DNA of 47,115 bases from a virus. Made by a program: the position numbers and the translations under genes. The stretch is from IMG/VR virus record IMGVR_UViG_3300047557_000923, positions 1 to 47,115 of that record. One strand, given 5' to 3'. The notes beneath the pieces were generated by a model. The model was not told the DNA's origin. It worked only from the letters and a program-made list of their open reading frames with translations, and did not search any database. Positions 21,696 to 29,868 of the stretch are shown piece by piece (position 1 is the first letter of the stretch; the number at the start of each line of letters is the position of its first letter).

Positions 21696-23098
21696 GCACG
21701 ACCCTTCAGCGTCCGTGGTCCGAGATGTCGGATGCGGAGCGTGCGATCCTATCCGGTGAGATCGACGAGATCCGTCGTGACCTGTCGCCGGAGGCGCAGG
21801 AGTATCTCGCCTACTACTGGGATTTCTGGCGTCGCCCGAACCAGGCTCGACCTGACGGGCTGGGCGGTCAGTATCGGATCTGGATGCTCCTCGCTGGTCG
21901 AGGGTTCGGCAAGAGTCGGGTCGGTGCGGAGGAGACCCGGAAACAGATCGAGGTGTGTCGCCGGGTAGCGCTCGTCGGCCCGACCGCCGCTGACGTCCGG
22001 GACGTCATGGTCGAGGGAGAGTCCGGCCTCCTATCAGTGTTCCCACCGTCTCAGAGACCGATGTATGAGCCGTCGAAGCGTCGAGTGACGTTCCACAACG
22101 GGGCGATCGCCACCCTGTTCTCTGCTGAGGAGCCGGATCGCCTCCGTGGCCCTCAGCACGAGTGGGCCTGGATCGACGAGCCAGCCTCGATGAGCCGAGG
22201 CGACGAGGCGCTCTCGAACCTCCTGCTCGGTCTCCGTCTCGGCGACCGGCCCTGGGCACTGATGACTGGCACACCGAAGCGTGTCGGCTGGCTCCGAGCC
22301 CTCTCCGAGCGGTCAGACACGATCGTCACCCGTGGCTCGACCTATGACAACCTGGCGAACCTGGCCCGTGGCTTCATTGACGACATCGTCGGACGGTATG
22401 AGGGCACACGCCTCGGACGTCAGGAACTCCATGCTGAGTGGCTCGACGACGTCGAGGGAGCCCTATGGACGATGAGCATCATCGACCGGGCTCGGATCCA
22501 CACCTGGGATCAGGCGAAGCCGTGGGCGTCGCTGAACGCCTGGCTGACCGCCGGAGGCCAGTCAGCGATCCTGGACCGTCGAGCCTGGAGAACGATCGTC
22601 GCTGTCGATCCGCCGGGTGAGACCGCCGAGTGTGGCATCGTCGTCGCCTGCGCTCCGACACAGGGGCAGGCAGGCCGAGATCATGCGGTCGTCCTGGAGG
22701 ACGCCTCAACAGTGGGACGTCCGGAGGAGTGGGGCGCACGAGTCGCTGAGACCGCTCGACGTTGGCGTGCGGAGCGTGTCGTCGTCGAAGGGAACCAGGG
22801 TGGCGACATGGTGCGAGCCACGATCCACGCTGTCGATCCTGATCTTCGCATCGACAAGATCACGGCGAAAGTGTCGAAGGTGGCCCGAGCCGAGCCCGTC
22901 TCAGCGCTGTATGAGCGTGGCCTCATCCATCACGTCGCCTTCCATCCGCTACTGGAAAGCCAGATGACGACCTGGGTCCCGAGCGACTCCCGATCCCCGG
23001 ACCGGATGGACGCCCTCGTCCACGCCATATCGAGCCTCCTACAGGAGACACCGAGAGTCCGAGCCTCAGTCATATCGCCTAGTCAGAGGAGAATATGA
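21692..23098 (+). CDS. terL: Terminase large subunit
   Basis: 468 residues, ATG/GTG-type start in overlap with TerS. Walker A AGRGFGKS at about residues 68-75, Walker B WAWIDEP at about 155-161 and a coupling motif LMTGTP (about 190-195) form the ATPase. The nuclease half has AVDPPGE (about 309), VVVEGNQGG (about 366) and SPDRMDALVHA (about 440), the three acidic clusters of the RNase H-like terminase nuclease. It pumps and cuts phage DNA. The length and motifs are complete. Confidence 0.95.
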   Translation: MSTTLQRPWSEMSDAERAILSGEIDEIRRDLSPEAQEYLAYYWDFWRRPNQARPDGLGGQYRIWMLLAGRGFGKSRVGAEETRKQIEVCRRVALVGPTAADVRDVMVEGESGLLSVFPPSQRPMYEPSKRRVTFHNGAIATLFSAEEPDRLRGPQHEWAWIDEPASMSRGDEALSNLLLGLRLGDRPWALMTGTPKRVGWLRALSERSDTIVTRGSTYDNLANLARGFIDDIVGRYEGTRLGRQELHAEWLDDVEGALWTMSIIDRARIHTWDQAKPWASLNAWLTAGGQSAILDRRAWRTIVAVDPPGETAECGIVVACAPTQGQAGRDHAVVLEDASTVGRPEEWGARVAETARRWRAERVVVEGNQGGDMVRATIHAVDPDLRIDKITAKVSKVARAEPVSALYERGLIHHVAFHPLLESQMTTWVPSDSRSPDRMDALVHAISSLLQETPRVRASVISPSQRRI

Positions 23099-23397
23099 TG
23101 ACATCTACCGTCCTGATCGTCCTGGTGGTCCTCTCGACCTATCGGCTGACCAGGCTCGTCACCGCAGACCGGATCCTTCAGGCCCCGAGAGCGTGGATCG
23201 TGCGACGCTCTCAGAGGCTGGGCTATCTGGTGACCTGCGACTGGTGCTTCTCGATCTGGGTCGCTCCGGGCCCGGTAGCGGTAGCGACGATCTGGCCTGA
23301 GAGCCGTGTGGTCTGGGCGATCCTGATCGGTCTGTCGGCCTCGGCGCTGACTGGTCTGCTGTCGATGGTGGAGGCCCGGCTCGATACGGAGTCCTGA
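23095..23397 (+). CDS. Small membrane protein (DUF1360-like)
   Basis: 100 residues, overlapping the terminase stop. Two to three hydrophobic segments (residues 4-18, ~45-65, ~70-90) and the pattern YRLTRLVTAD ... LVTCDWCFSIWVAP, which I associate with small membrane proteins found after terminase in many actinophages. No known function; holin-like behaviour is possible but unproven. Confidence 0.65.
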   Translation: MMTSTVLIVLVVLSTYRLTRLVTADRILQAPRAWIVRRSQRLGYLVTCDWCFSIWVAPGPVAVATIWPESRVVWAILIGLSASALTGLLSMVEARLDTES

Positions 23398-23414
23398 CAC
23401 TCCGAGATCATGAC

Positions 23415-23443
23415 TTGACGATGCCGACTGGAGTCGGTATTGT
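23415..23443 (+). promoter_or_regulatory. Operator-promoter copy 5 (leaderless, gene 23451)
   Basis: TTGACG (23415-23420), exactly 17 bases, TATTGT (23438-23443), 7 bases, ATG 23451. The perfect palindrome CCGACTGGAGTCGG fills 23424-23437. This is the best promoter match in the window. Confidence 0.85.
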
Positions 23444-23450
23444 TTCAGAC

Positions 23451-23672
23451 ATGACAACGAACACCACCACCCACCGCTCCGGTCGCCAGACCGAGATCGC
23501 CACCACCACCACCATCGAGGCCACCGAGCACCGTGGCTACGAGGTCACCAGTGTCATCCGATGCGAGCGCCAGTTCGACGGAGAGTACGACTCGACGATC
23601 TACCACGCAGTCACCTCGACCGGCCAGTACCTGCTCATCAACCAGACCACCTACTCGGCACTGGTGGCCTGA
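23451..23672 (+). CDS. Small hypothetical protein
   Basis: 73 residues from the leaderless ATG 23451. Starts MTTNTTTHRSGRQTE with a Thr-rich stretch (ATTTTIEAT), then a strand-rich core (GYEVTSVIRCERQFDGEYDSTIYHAVTSTGQYLLINQTTYSALVA). Not recognised. First of a set of very small genes between terminase and portal. Confidence 0.6.
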   Translation: MTTNTTTHRSGRQTEIATTTTIEATEHRGYEVTSVIRCERQFDGEYDSTIYHAVTSTGQYLLINQTTYSALVA

Positions 23673-23677
23673 GCATC

Positions 23678-23884
23678 ATGGCTAAGACCTACGCCTGCGA
23701 GCACTGCGACCAGACCTTCCGCAAGTGGTACGAGCGCTCATCGCACGTCACCGAGGCACACGCTGACCGAGGTCGGCTCAGCCGTGTCTCCTGCTGGCGA
23801 TGCGCTCGATACATCGATCCGAACGTGACCGCCTACTGCCACTGCGGATGGAAGCATCCCTACATCGAGACGACTGGAGCCTGA
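23678..23884 (+). CDS. Small C2H2 zinc-finger-like protein
   Basis: 68 residues from ATG 23678. Residues 5-28 (YACEHCDQTFRKWYERSSHVTEAH) give C-x2-C-x12-H-x4-H, a good C2H2 zinc finger with the expected aromatic and hydrophobic positions. A second metal site is likely from CWRC (about 43-46) and CHC (about 58-60). Probably binds nucleic acid. C2H2 fingers are uncommon but known in phages. Confidence 0.7.
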   Translation: MAKTYACEHCDQTFRKWYERSSHVTEAHADRGRLSRVSCWRCARYIDPNVTAYCHCGWKHPYIETTGA

Positions 23885-23885
23885 C

Positions 23886-24146
23886 ATGACCACCACTCGC
23901 TTCGAGACCACCGAGACCGGACTGCCGACATGGATCCTCATGGGCGGTCGGAACTGCCGGTCGTACCACCTCACCACTGAGGCGCACGCCTCGCTCTACG
24001 TCCACGAGTGTACGGACTCGATGCCCTCCGTGTCCTTCCAGGCCCTCTGCGGTCGAGAGGTCACGCACACGATCGTCGAGACCGAGACCATCTCACTCGA
24101 CTCAGTTTGTAAGACCTGCGCCAGCAGAGCCAACATCATCCAGTGA
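23886..24146 (+). CDS. Small Cys-containing hypothetical protein
   Basis: 86 residues starting MTTTRFETTETG. Cysteines at about 24, 42, 55, 75 and 78 (final pair CKTC) suggest a zinc site. It has two short beta stretches and follows gene 23678 by one base. Unknown function. Confidence 0.55.
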   Translation: MTTTRFETTETGLPTWILMGGRNCRSYHLTTEAHASLYVHECTDSMPSVSFQALCGREVTHTIVETETISLDSVCKTCASRANIIQ

Positions 24147-24148
24147 CC

Positions 24149-24160
24149 ACCGACAGAAAG
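24149..24160 (+). repeat. Shared leader motif ACCGACAGAAAG (copy 3 of 4)
   Basis: Same 12-base leader element as at 12174, 13 bases before ATG 24173. Confidence 0.6.
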
Positions 24161-24172
24161 AGAGATACCGAC

Positions 24173-24502
24173 ATGACCACGACACCCGACCAGATCCTCG
24201 CCTACGTCGAGCAGTACATCGAGGCGCTCGACGCTGAGGACATCAGACGACAGAGCGCCTACATCCAGACCGGGATCGAGAACTACATGGAGCGAGGCAT
24301 CAGCCACGCCGAGGCCACGAAGCGGATGTACTCGTACTGCTCCGGTCGCTCATACCTCTACTCGACTGAGGTCGGTAAGAGGTTCATCAGGATCGTCCAG
24401 ACCGACGCACCTCAGCCCTTCAGTGACCTACGGACCGCACGGCCCACGGTTCACGCCTTCGTCGAGATCGAGACCGGCCTCGTCTACAAGTCGGCGACAT
24501 AG
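24173..24502 (+). CDS. Small conserved phage protein, ended by an in-frame TAG
   Basis: 109 residues from ATG 24173 to TAG 24500-24502. Residues 1-60 are helical (DQILAYVEQYIEALDAEDIRRQSAYIQ) with a YMERG..HAEATKRMYSY segment. The last part, VHAFVEIETGLVYKSA, is the start of a motif I know from many actinophage proteins (HAFV..ETG.VYK.A.W.APAKG.R). Here the tryptophan position is TAG, and the rest of the motif continues in the same frame after the stop (24503-24649). TGG to TAG is one base change. Possibly read through, or recently truncated. Confidence 0.65.
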   Translation: MTTTPDQILAYVEQYIEALDAEDIRRQSAYIQTGIENYMERGISHAEATKRMYSYCSGRSYLYSTEVGKRFIRIVQTDAPQPFSDLRTARPTVHAFVEIETGLVYKSAT

Positions 24503-24649
24503 AGCGCACCGGCCAAGGGCGCTCGCTACGACCTCACCGACGACACCGATCGAGCCCTCCTGTTCGAGCACTGCGAGTCCACCTGTGGCTACCTGTACGC
24601 CGACCGTGTCGCTGAGATCCGTCGCACCGCACAGCAGGTGACCGCATGA
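24503..24649 (+). pseudogene. In-frame continuation of gene 24173 after the TAG
   Basis: Reading on in the same frame gives 48 residues, SAPAKGARYDLTDD...CGYLYADRVAEIRRTAQQVTA, then TGA 24647-24649, which overlaps the next ATG (ATGA at 24646), as for intact genes here. The sequence keeps the APAKG-R and YLY parts of the family motif and normal codon use, with no independent start or ribosome binding site. It is either a readthrough extension or a very young broken end. Confidence 0.65.
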
Positions 24650-24915
24650 GCGCTGACATGACAGTCACCTCGACGATCGACCTCGTCATCCGATACGGGC
24701 AGGGATCCCGGATGGTCGTCACCGACCGGCATACGAAGCGTCGAGCGTCGATCGGCTACCGCTACGACCTCAACGACGACGACCGTCTGCGAGACGCTGT
24801 CCAGTGCTGGGTCGAGAAGCACGGAGCCCTCATGAGCGATGTCTCCTGGGTTATCGGATCGGTCGCACCGTCGGAGTGGGTGGCGCTCGCAGTCTGGAAG
24901 GAGGACGACAGATGA
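24646..24915 (+). CDS. Hypothetical protein
   Basis: 89 residues in ATGA overlap with the readthrough frame's stop. Strand-helix composition (STIDLVIRYGQGSRMVVTDRHTKRRASIGYRYDL, then helix LRDAVQCWVEKHG, then SEWVALAVWKEDDR). Not recognised. The overlap with 24649 argues that the upstream gene normally ended there. Confidence 0.6.
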   Translation: MSADMTVTSTIDLVIRYGQGSRMVVTDRHTKRRASIGYRYDLNDDDRLRDAVQCWVEKHGALMSDVSWVIGSVAPSEWVALAVWKEDDR

Positions 24916-25148
24916 GCACGACTCGCACGCCAGCGCTCACGAGGCGTCGCCGGATGGATGCGCTACGCATCCTGGACGAACTGCGTCGCCAACTGATCCC
25001 GGATCTGCTCACGGCTGAGGAGGCGTCGTGGATCTGCGACGACTATCTGATGACCGACTCGAAGTATCACCGGGCCCGTCCGAGCCTTCAGGTCCGTCTC
25101 GTTGATGTAGCGATCTATCTGGCTCGATACTCGAAGCGACTGGGGTAA
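24912..25148 (+). CDS. Hypothetical helical protein
   Basis: 78 residues from ATG 24912 (ATGA overlap). Basic N-terminus (TPALTRRRRMDALR) then helices (ILDELRRQLIPDLLTAEEASWICDDYL... QVRLVDVAIYLARYS). Possible small DNA-binding protein; no family recognised. Confidence 0.55.
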   Translation: MSTTRTPALTRRRRMDALRILDELRRQLIPDLLTAEEASWICDDYLMTDSKYHRARPSLQVRLVDVAIYLARYSKRLG

Positions 25149-25164
25149 TCGCTGACCAGGCGAT

Positions 25165-25193
25165 TTGACCTACCGACTGGAGTCGGCTATTGT
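25165..25193 (+). promoter_or_regulatory. Operator-promoter copy 6 (gene 25236, with a normal leader)
   Basis: TTGACC (25165-25170), 17-base spacer with CCGACTGGAGTCGG (25173-25186), TATTGT (25188-25193). Unlike the other copies a ~35-base leader follows, with AGAAAGGA before ATG 25236. Confidence 0.8.
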
Positions 25194-25215
25194 TCACTCA
25201 TCGGACGACGGTCCG

Positions 25216-25227
25216 ACCGACAGAAAG
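25216..25227 (+). repeat. Shared leader motif ACCGACAGAAAG (copy 4 of 4)
   Basis: Same 12-base leader element as at 12174, 9 bases before ATG 25236. Confidence 0.6.
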
Positions 25228-25235
25228 GACAAGCC

Positions 25236-25463
25236 ATGACCACGACGATCACAGAGGAGGTGCTCAAAGTGAACGGACGCCTCATCGAGAACGGAACCGA
25301 GATCTCGATCCACGGAGAGACCGGACGCTTCATCTTCCGATGGATGACCGGACCACACCTCACCTGCTGGGGCGGTCGCACCGGCCACGAGATGTACCGA
25401 ACCTTCCGCATCGACCGGGTGCGACGAGTCCACTCGAAGCCCAAGACCCGAGGAGCCGCATGA
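25236..25463 (+). CDS. Small hypothetical protein
   Basis: 75 residues starting MTTTITEEVLKVNGRLIENGTEISIHGETGRFIF. Strand-rich, reminiscent of a small SH3- or OB-like barrel (VNGRLIENGTEISI...RFIFRWMTG...HEMYRTFRIDRVRRV), with a basic C-terminus. Controlled by operator-promoter copy 6. Function unknown. Confidence 0.6.
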   Translation: MTTTITEEVLKVNGRLIENGTEISIHGETGRFIFRWMTGPHLTCWGGRTGHEMYRTFRIDRVRRVHSKPKTRGAA

Positions 25464-25681
25464 CTGCCGTCTCCTGCGATCGATGCGACGCTGTCCATCC
25501 CGGGTTCTGTCCCCGATGCCGATACCTGATGGACAACATGGCTCGCTGGCATCGTGTCGCCCTCATGGAACACGACGCCCACTGCCAGCGTCGAGGGAAC
25601 TGCGACAGCCACGTCGAGGAGATCTACAACCATCTGCTCGCCACTGACACCCGATCCCCTACGACCACGACCGATCACTAG
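25460..25681 (+). CDS. Small zinc-ribbon-like protein
   Basis: 73 residues from ATG 25460 (ATGA overlap). CDRC...GFCPRC within the first 21 residues is a C-x2-C-x8-C-x2-C metal site. A helix with His/Cys (HDAHCQRRGNCDSHVEEIYNHLL) follows. The end is Thr-rich. It may bind nucleic acid or protein. Last gene before the 25707 terminator. Confidence 0.6.
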   Translation: MTAVSCDRCDAVHPGFCPRCRYLMDNMARWHRVALMEHDAHCQRRGNCDSHVEEIYNHLLATDTRSPTTTTDH

Positions 25682-25706
25682 AACCGTCACTAGACGACTC
25701 GACATC

Positions 25707-25730
25707 GAGGGAGCCCGACAGGGCTCCCTC
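25707..25730 (+). terminator. Hairpin terminator before the head genes
   Basis: GAGGGAGCCC (25707-25716) and GGGCTCCCTC (25721-25730) form a perfect 10-bp stem with loop GACA. The left arm with its 5' flank is the same as in the terminator at 10802. Confidence 0.8.
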
Positions 25731-25771
25731 ACTCATTGAGCGACTACCGATCTCACACACCGACGATCCAC

Positions 25772-25777
25772 TAGGCT
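25772..25777 (+). promoter_or_regulatory. -10-like TAGGCT before the portal gene
   Basis: TAGGCT, 7 bases, ATG 25785, with no ribosome binding site. Located just after a terminator, so a promoter is needed here; probably the head-operon promoter. Confidence 0.5.
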
Positions 25778-25784
25778 CCGAGCG

Positions 25785-27701
25785 ATGCCTGACCGTCGCC
25801 GAGATCGCCGGACACCGAGATGGAACAGTCTCGTCGCCGCCGCCCAGATCATGACCGCCCCGAACGCCTCGGTCACCCGAGCGTCGATCGGGAAACCCCA
25901 GTACTGGCAAACCGAAGCGTGGGAGTACTACGACATCGTCGGCGAACTCCGCTTCGGTATCTCATGGATCTCGAACGCTATGAGCCGAGTGAACCTCACT
26001 GCCGCGATGCCACCGCTCGGCCCGGGCGACGAACCGACAGCGATCGACCTCGACGACCCACGCACGACCGCAGTCCAGCGTCGAGCGTATGAGATCGTTC
26101 AGGAGATGGCTGGTGGAGCCGCGGGCCAGTCTCAGATCATGGCCGCGTTCGGTATCCAACTATCGGTCGCAGGGATCGGCTGGCTCGTCATCGAACCTGT
26201 GCTCGACGATCCGACCGCAGACCAGTTCGTCACCTGGCAGGTGTACTCCTCAGATGAGGTGCGCTCGTCTGTGACTGGAGAGGGTATCGAGATCCGTGTC
26301 GGCGAACGAGAGTGGCGTGCTGTCCATGCCAATGCGATCGTCATCAAAGTATGGCGGAAGCATCCTCGACGCTCATGGGAGCCCGACGCACCGACACATG
26401 GCGTCCTCGGTGTGCTCCGTGAGATCGACCTACTTCAGAAACACATCCAGGCGTCAGCGCAGTCCCGTCTCGCCGGAGCCGGACTGCTCGCCATCCCATC
26501 AGAGGCAGTGTTCCCACCGGGCCAGGGACCACAGAGCGCTGTCGAGGACATCGACCCCGACAACCAGAACATCACCCCACCCGAGGACACCTTCGTCGAG
26601 ACGATGATCGACTCGATGACGACACCGATCCTCGACCGTGGCTCAGCCGCCGCTGTCGTCCCTCTCGTCGTAAAGATCCCAGGCGAGTATGTAGACAAGA
26701 TCCGACACATCTCGTTCGCCACACCGTTCGATGCGAACGTCCTCAACCTGTTGGAATCGGCGATCAAACGGCTGGCGCTCGGCATGGACATCCCACCGGA
26801 GATCCTCACCGGCACGTCCGGCATGAATCACTGGGGCGCATGGCAGGTCCAGGAGGAGTCGATCACCCTCCACATCGAGCCACTGTCCGAGGTTGTCACG
26901 CACGCCCTTACCGTCGGCTTCCTGCGCCCAGCCCTAGAGGCCGAAGGGTTCGACGCCTCCGAGGTGATGGTCTGGTACGACACCACTGACCTCCGCACTC
27001 GACCGGACCGATCCTCCGGTGCGATCCAGGCCTACGACCGAAACGAACTATCAGCGAACGCTCTGCTCCGAGAACTCGGCCTGTCTGTCGATGACCTGCC
27101 GACCGAGGAGGAGAAACGAGAAAAGATCCTGCTGTCGGTCGCTCGTGGCGCTCCGACACTCGCTCCGATCATGCTCGCCGAACTCGGCTACCTCGACCCG
27201 GTGAGCGCAGGCGAGACCGCAGGTGAGATCGCTGAGGCCACTCAGGTCACCGAGGAGGCTGTCGCCGGAGAACTACCTTCAGCAGTCGAGCCGACACAGG
27301 GCCCACCGGACACGCAACCTGAGACAGGCGATCAGACCCCAGCACAGACAGCCTCGGCGCTCGTCGCCGCGTGCGACGTCCTCGTCTATCGAGCACTGGA
27401 GAAGGCCGGATCGAGACTGCGGTCTGCGGCAGGTAAGAATGTCCAGGGTGGAGCGGCGTCGATCCCATGTCCGGATCCGACACGCCTTCACTGCGACATC
27501 GAACCGACCCTGTATGCCGATCTCGGAGCGCTCCTCGACGGTGCGTGGACGTTGGCTCCTGCGATCGCTGAGCGCTGTGGCATGAACGGTGACGCTCTCG
27601 TCGAGACACTCGACGCCTACACACGGGCACTGCTCGCCTCCGGCCAGCAACACGACTACGAACGGCTCTCCGATGCTCTCGGTTTACGAGCCACCCTCTG
27701 A
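25785..27701 (+). CDS. Portal protein
   Basis: 638 residues from ATG 25785. Recognisable portal features: N-terminal ...WQTEAWEYYDIVGELRFGISWISNAMSRV... (about 45-70), the wing/stem region with LREIDLLQKHIQASAQSRLAGAGLLAIP (about 205-235), and KRLALGMDIPPEILTG.SGMNHWGAWQVQEESITLHIEPL (about 325-370), the typical portal helix preceding the crown. The last ~170 residues are variable and acidic. The dodecameric portal is the DNA entry ring. The order terminase, portal, MuF supports it. The stop lies inside the next gene (29-base overlap). Confidence 0.85.
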   Translation: MPDRRRDRRTPRWNSLVAAAQIMTAPNASVTRASIGKPQYWQTEAWEYYDIVGELRFGISWISNAMSRVNLTAAMPPLGPGDEPTAIDLDDPRTTAVQRRAYEIVQEMAGGAAGQSQIMAAFGIQLSVAGIGWLVIEPVLDDPTADQFVTWQVYSSDEVRSSVTGEGIEIRVGEREWRAVHANAIVIKVWRKHPRRSWEPDAPTHGVLGVLREIDLLQKHIQASAQSRLAGAGLLAIPSEAVFPPGQGPQSAVEDIDPDNQNITPPEDTFVETMIDSMTTPILDRGSAAAVVPLVVKIPGEYVDKIRHISFATPFDANVLNLLESAIKRLALGMDIPPEILTGTSGMNHWGAWQVQEESITLHIEPLSEVVTHALTVGFLRPALEAEGFDASEVMVWYDTTDLRTRPDRSSGAIQAYDRNELSANALLRELGLSVDDLPTEEEKREKILLSVARGAPTLAPIMLAELGYLDPVSAGETAGEIAEATQVTEEAVAGELPSAVEPTQGPPDTQPETGDQTPAQTASALVAACDVLVYRALEKAGSRLRSAAGKNVQGGAASIPCPDPTRLHCDIEPTLYADLGALLDGAWTLAPAIAERCGMNGDALVETLDAYTRALLASGQQHDYERLSDALGLRATL

Positions 27702-29301
27702 CCCGGCAGAGATCGAGCGTTGGCTTCTCACTCGTGAGGAGGAGATCGCTGAGGTCGTCGTAGCCCGTCTCACTGCGATCATCGACGACGCCTCGACAGC
27801 GTTTACGAACACTCTGACCGCCGCAGGTGACATGAGCGTATTCGACTCGGTTCCGATCGAATGGTCGAGGTTCGTGACGCAGGATCTCGGCGATCGGCTC
27901 GGAGGGATGTATCTCTCCGGTGGTGTCTCAGCATGGGTTCAGGCTCCCGGCACGGACGCCCTACCCGAGTCCACTGCTCAGGCGTGGACGAACGTCGTGA
28001 ACGAGAACGCAGTGTCGTATGCCTCTCAGGCGACGAACCGGCTAACGGGCCCGGTCGCTGACTCGATCTGGAACGACCTCCGACTGAAGGTGTCGAAGGC
28101 GATCGAGACTGGCATGAGCACTGAGCGTCTCACGCAGGAGATCGCACTCAACCGAGATTTCGCTATCTACAGGGCGCAGATGATCGCACGCACTGAGGTA
28201 AACGGTGCGTACAACGCTGGGAACTATCAGTCGAACCAGGCGCTCGGCGACATGGGCCCAGTCGAGAAGTACTGGGTGGCGACTGGTGACGATCGGACTC
28301 GACAGTCGCATCGAGAGGCCGACGGTCAGGTGAGAGCGTTCGATCAGCCGTTCATCGTCGGTGGCTCAGAGATGATGTATCCGCATGATCCGTCGGGTCC
28401 TGCGAGCGAGGTCGTGAACTGTCGCTGTGTGACTGCGTATCTCTATCCGGGTATGACTCGACCAGACGGCACGATCGTCCCAGCATCACCAGAGGCGCTC
28501 GCCGCTGAGGAAGCAGGTGCGCCATCTCCAGAGCAGGCCAGGACATTCCGTGCGATCGTCGGTGAGGGCACGCCAACTGGTCAGCCGTGGATCGAGGATG
28601 TACCTGAGTTCACCTCGACACGAGAAGCCGAGGCATGGCTCGAACGACGCTGGTCTGTCACCTACAAGGGAGAGACACGCCGGATCAACTACGGCAACAT
28701 CAACCTAGAGGCCGCTCAGGTATTCACACAGGACACCGACTATCTGTTCCGGACATTCCCAGACGTCGCAGACAACATCATCAAGATCGGATCATCACGA
28801 GACTTCGGCTTTGACATCGGTTCGTCCATCGGTGTCGCCAGCAGATCAGAACGCTTCATCTACTGGAACGAGACGAGGTTTACGAGCGAGACATGGACTG
28901 AGACGTTCACCCGAGCGAAACAGAAGAACTGGTTCGCATCAGGACAGAAGTCGCAGGTCCTCCATCATGAGTTCGGCCATCACATCGCCTATGAGATCGA
29001 GGCAAGAGGATATGGCAACCGTGCTCTGCGTATGCCAAATGAGAAGCATCTAAAGAACGGACTGTCTCCGATCCTGAAGCGAGTGCTCGGTCTGAAGGGA
29101 TCGCCGGGCATGAGCGGAGTAGCGACGAAGCAGGCGGTCGGACCGGCTCTATCTGACTATGGGACGACAAACTGGCAGGAGTTCATCGCAGAGGCATTCT
29201 CGGAGTCGATGGCTGGTGAGATCAACGGCATCGAGGTCCGGCCTCTGGCTCAGGCTGTGCGTGACTGGATCGATGAGGAGTTGGCTAGGGTTGTGCCATG
29301 A
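27673..29301 (+). CDS. MuF-type head morphogenesis protein fused to a zinc-metallopeptidase (HEFGH) domain
   Basis: 542 residues from ATG 27673; the frame is open to 27589 but that part only shadows the portal gene. Residues ~110-270 are the MuF domain: helices, QMIARTEVNGAYNAG, VEKYWVATGDDRTRQSHREADGQ and VNCRCVTAYLY. MuF proteins act in early head assembly and may enter the cell with DNA. The C-terminal ~230 residues are different: QVLHHEFGHHIAYEIE near residue 430 holds the HExxH zinc motif, and SDYGTTNWQEFIAEAFSE further on supplies the E-F-x-A-E/F-A-E helix of zincins such as those in toxin C-termini. The fusion looks like a MuF polymorphic-toxin or virion protease architecture. Confidence 0.78.
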   Translation: MLSVYEPPSDPAEIERWLLTREEEIAEVVVARLTAIIDDASTAFTNTLTAAGDMSVFDSVPIEWSRFVTQDLGDRLGGMYLSGGVSAWVQAPGTDALPESTAQAWTNVVNENAVSYASQATNRLTGPVADSIWNDLRLKVSKAIETGMSTERLTQEIALNRDFAIYRAQMIARTEVNGAYNAGNYQSNQALGDMGPVEKYWVATGDDRTRQSHREADGQVRAFDQPFIVGGSEMMYPHDPSGPASEVVNCRCVTAYLYPGMTRPDGTIVPASPEALAAEEAGAPSPEQARTFRAIVGEGTPTGQPWIEDVPEFTSTREAEAWLERRWSVTYKGETRRINYGNINLEAAQVFTQDTDYLFRTFPDVADNIIKIGSSRDFGFDIGSSIGVASRSERFIYWNETRFTSETWTETFTRAKQKNWFASGQKSQVLHHEFGHHIAYEIEARGYGNRALRMPNEKHLKNGLSPILKRVLGLKGSPGMSGVATKQAVGPALSDYGTTNWQEFIAEAFSESMAGEINGIEVRPLAQAVRDWIDEELARVVP

Positions 29302-29537
29302 CACAGGGCTTCAACCTCTGTTGGGCGTGTAAACGACTCCGGGAGGAGTCTGTCGGTGATCCAGTCCAGACCGGGACCTGTGAGGCGTATCCGCTCGGTA
29401 TCCCTCTGGAGATCTTCGCCGAGGGCTACGACCATCGGACCTCTTTCCCGGGTGATAACGGTCTCCGGTTCGATCCGATCGACGAGTCGTTCGAGCAGAA
29501 GGCGCTGAGCGTGCTGGAGGAGTTCGTCGATCCCTGA
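29298..29537 (+). CDS. Small Cys/His protein between MuF and protease genes
   Basis: 79 residues, ATGA overlap with the MuF gene. Motif CWACKRL...CEAYPLGIPLEIFAEGYDHRTSFPGDNGLRF: a CxxC knuckle, a further Cys, and a His with a conserved-looking GIP-I and PGD-G-RF, a pattern I know from a small protein family in phage head operons (function unknown). Possibly zinc-binding. Ends 80 bases before the next operator-promoter. Confidence 0.65.
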   Translation: MTQGFNLCWACKRLREESVGDPVQTGTCEAYPLGIPLEIFAEGYDHRTSFPGDNGLRFDPIDESFEQKALSVLEEFVDP

Positions 29538-29584
29538 CGGATAGTCCCTCCGACCAGGGATTATGTCCTGATCTGAGATAATGC

Positions 29585-29613
29585 TTGCGTATGCCGACAG
29601 CGGTCGGTATTCT
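29585..29613 (+). promoter_or_regulatory. Operator-promoter copy 7 (gene 29620)
   Basis: TTGCGT (29585-29590), 17-base spacer with CCGACAGCGGTCGG (29594-29607), TATTCT (29608-29613), 6 bases, ATG 29620. It lies inside the head operon, which shows that the regulon also covers genes among the structural genes. Confidence 0.8.
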
Positions 29614-29619
29614 TCAGTC

Positions 29620-29868
29620 ATGACCACGACCCGAAAGGATCAGCCCATGACCACGAAGTACCTCATCACAGTGAGCCACACCGCTCGACCCAGCCACAAG
29701 TACTACAAGTGCCTGCGGCAGGCCTCGCAGTGGACGTCGATCGTCAAGACCTACAACCGTGACGTCGCCAAGCAGTACACGAGCCAGTACGAGGCAGAGA
29801 CCGCTGTCATGGATCTCTCGACCATGTACCCGGCGCTCTACTTCACAGTCGTCGAGAAGGGAGCGTGA
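29620..29868 (+). CDS. Small hypothetical protein with two possible starts
   Basis: 82 residues from the leaderless ATG 29620, or 73 from ATG 29647, which has GAAAGGA upstream. The 27-base leader between the starts differs at only 2-3 positions from that at 11680. The protein is basic and aromatic (SHTARPSHKYYKCLRQASQWTSIVKTYNRDVAKQYTSQYEAETAV). Unknown function. Confidence 0.6.
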   Translation: MTTTRKDQPMTTKYLITVSHTARPSHKYYKCLRQASQWTSIVKTYNRDVAKQYTSQYEAETAVMDLSTMYPALYFTVVEKGA

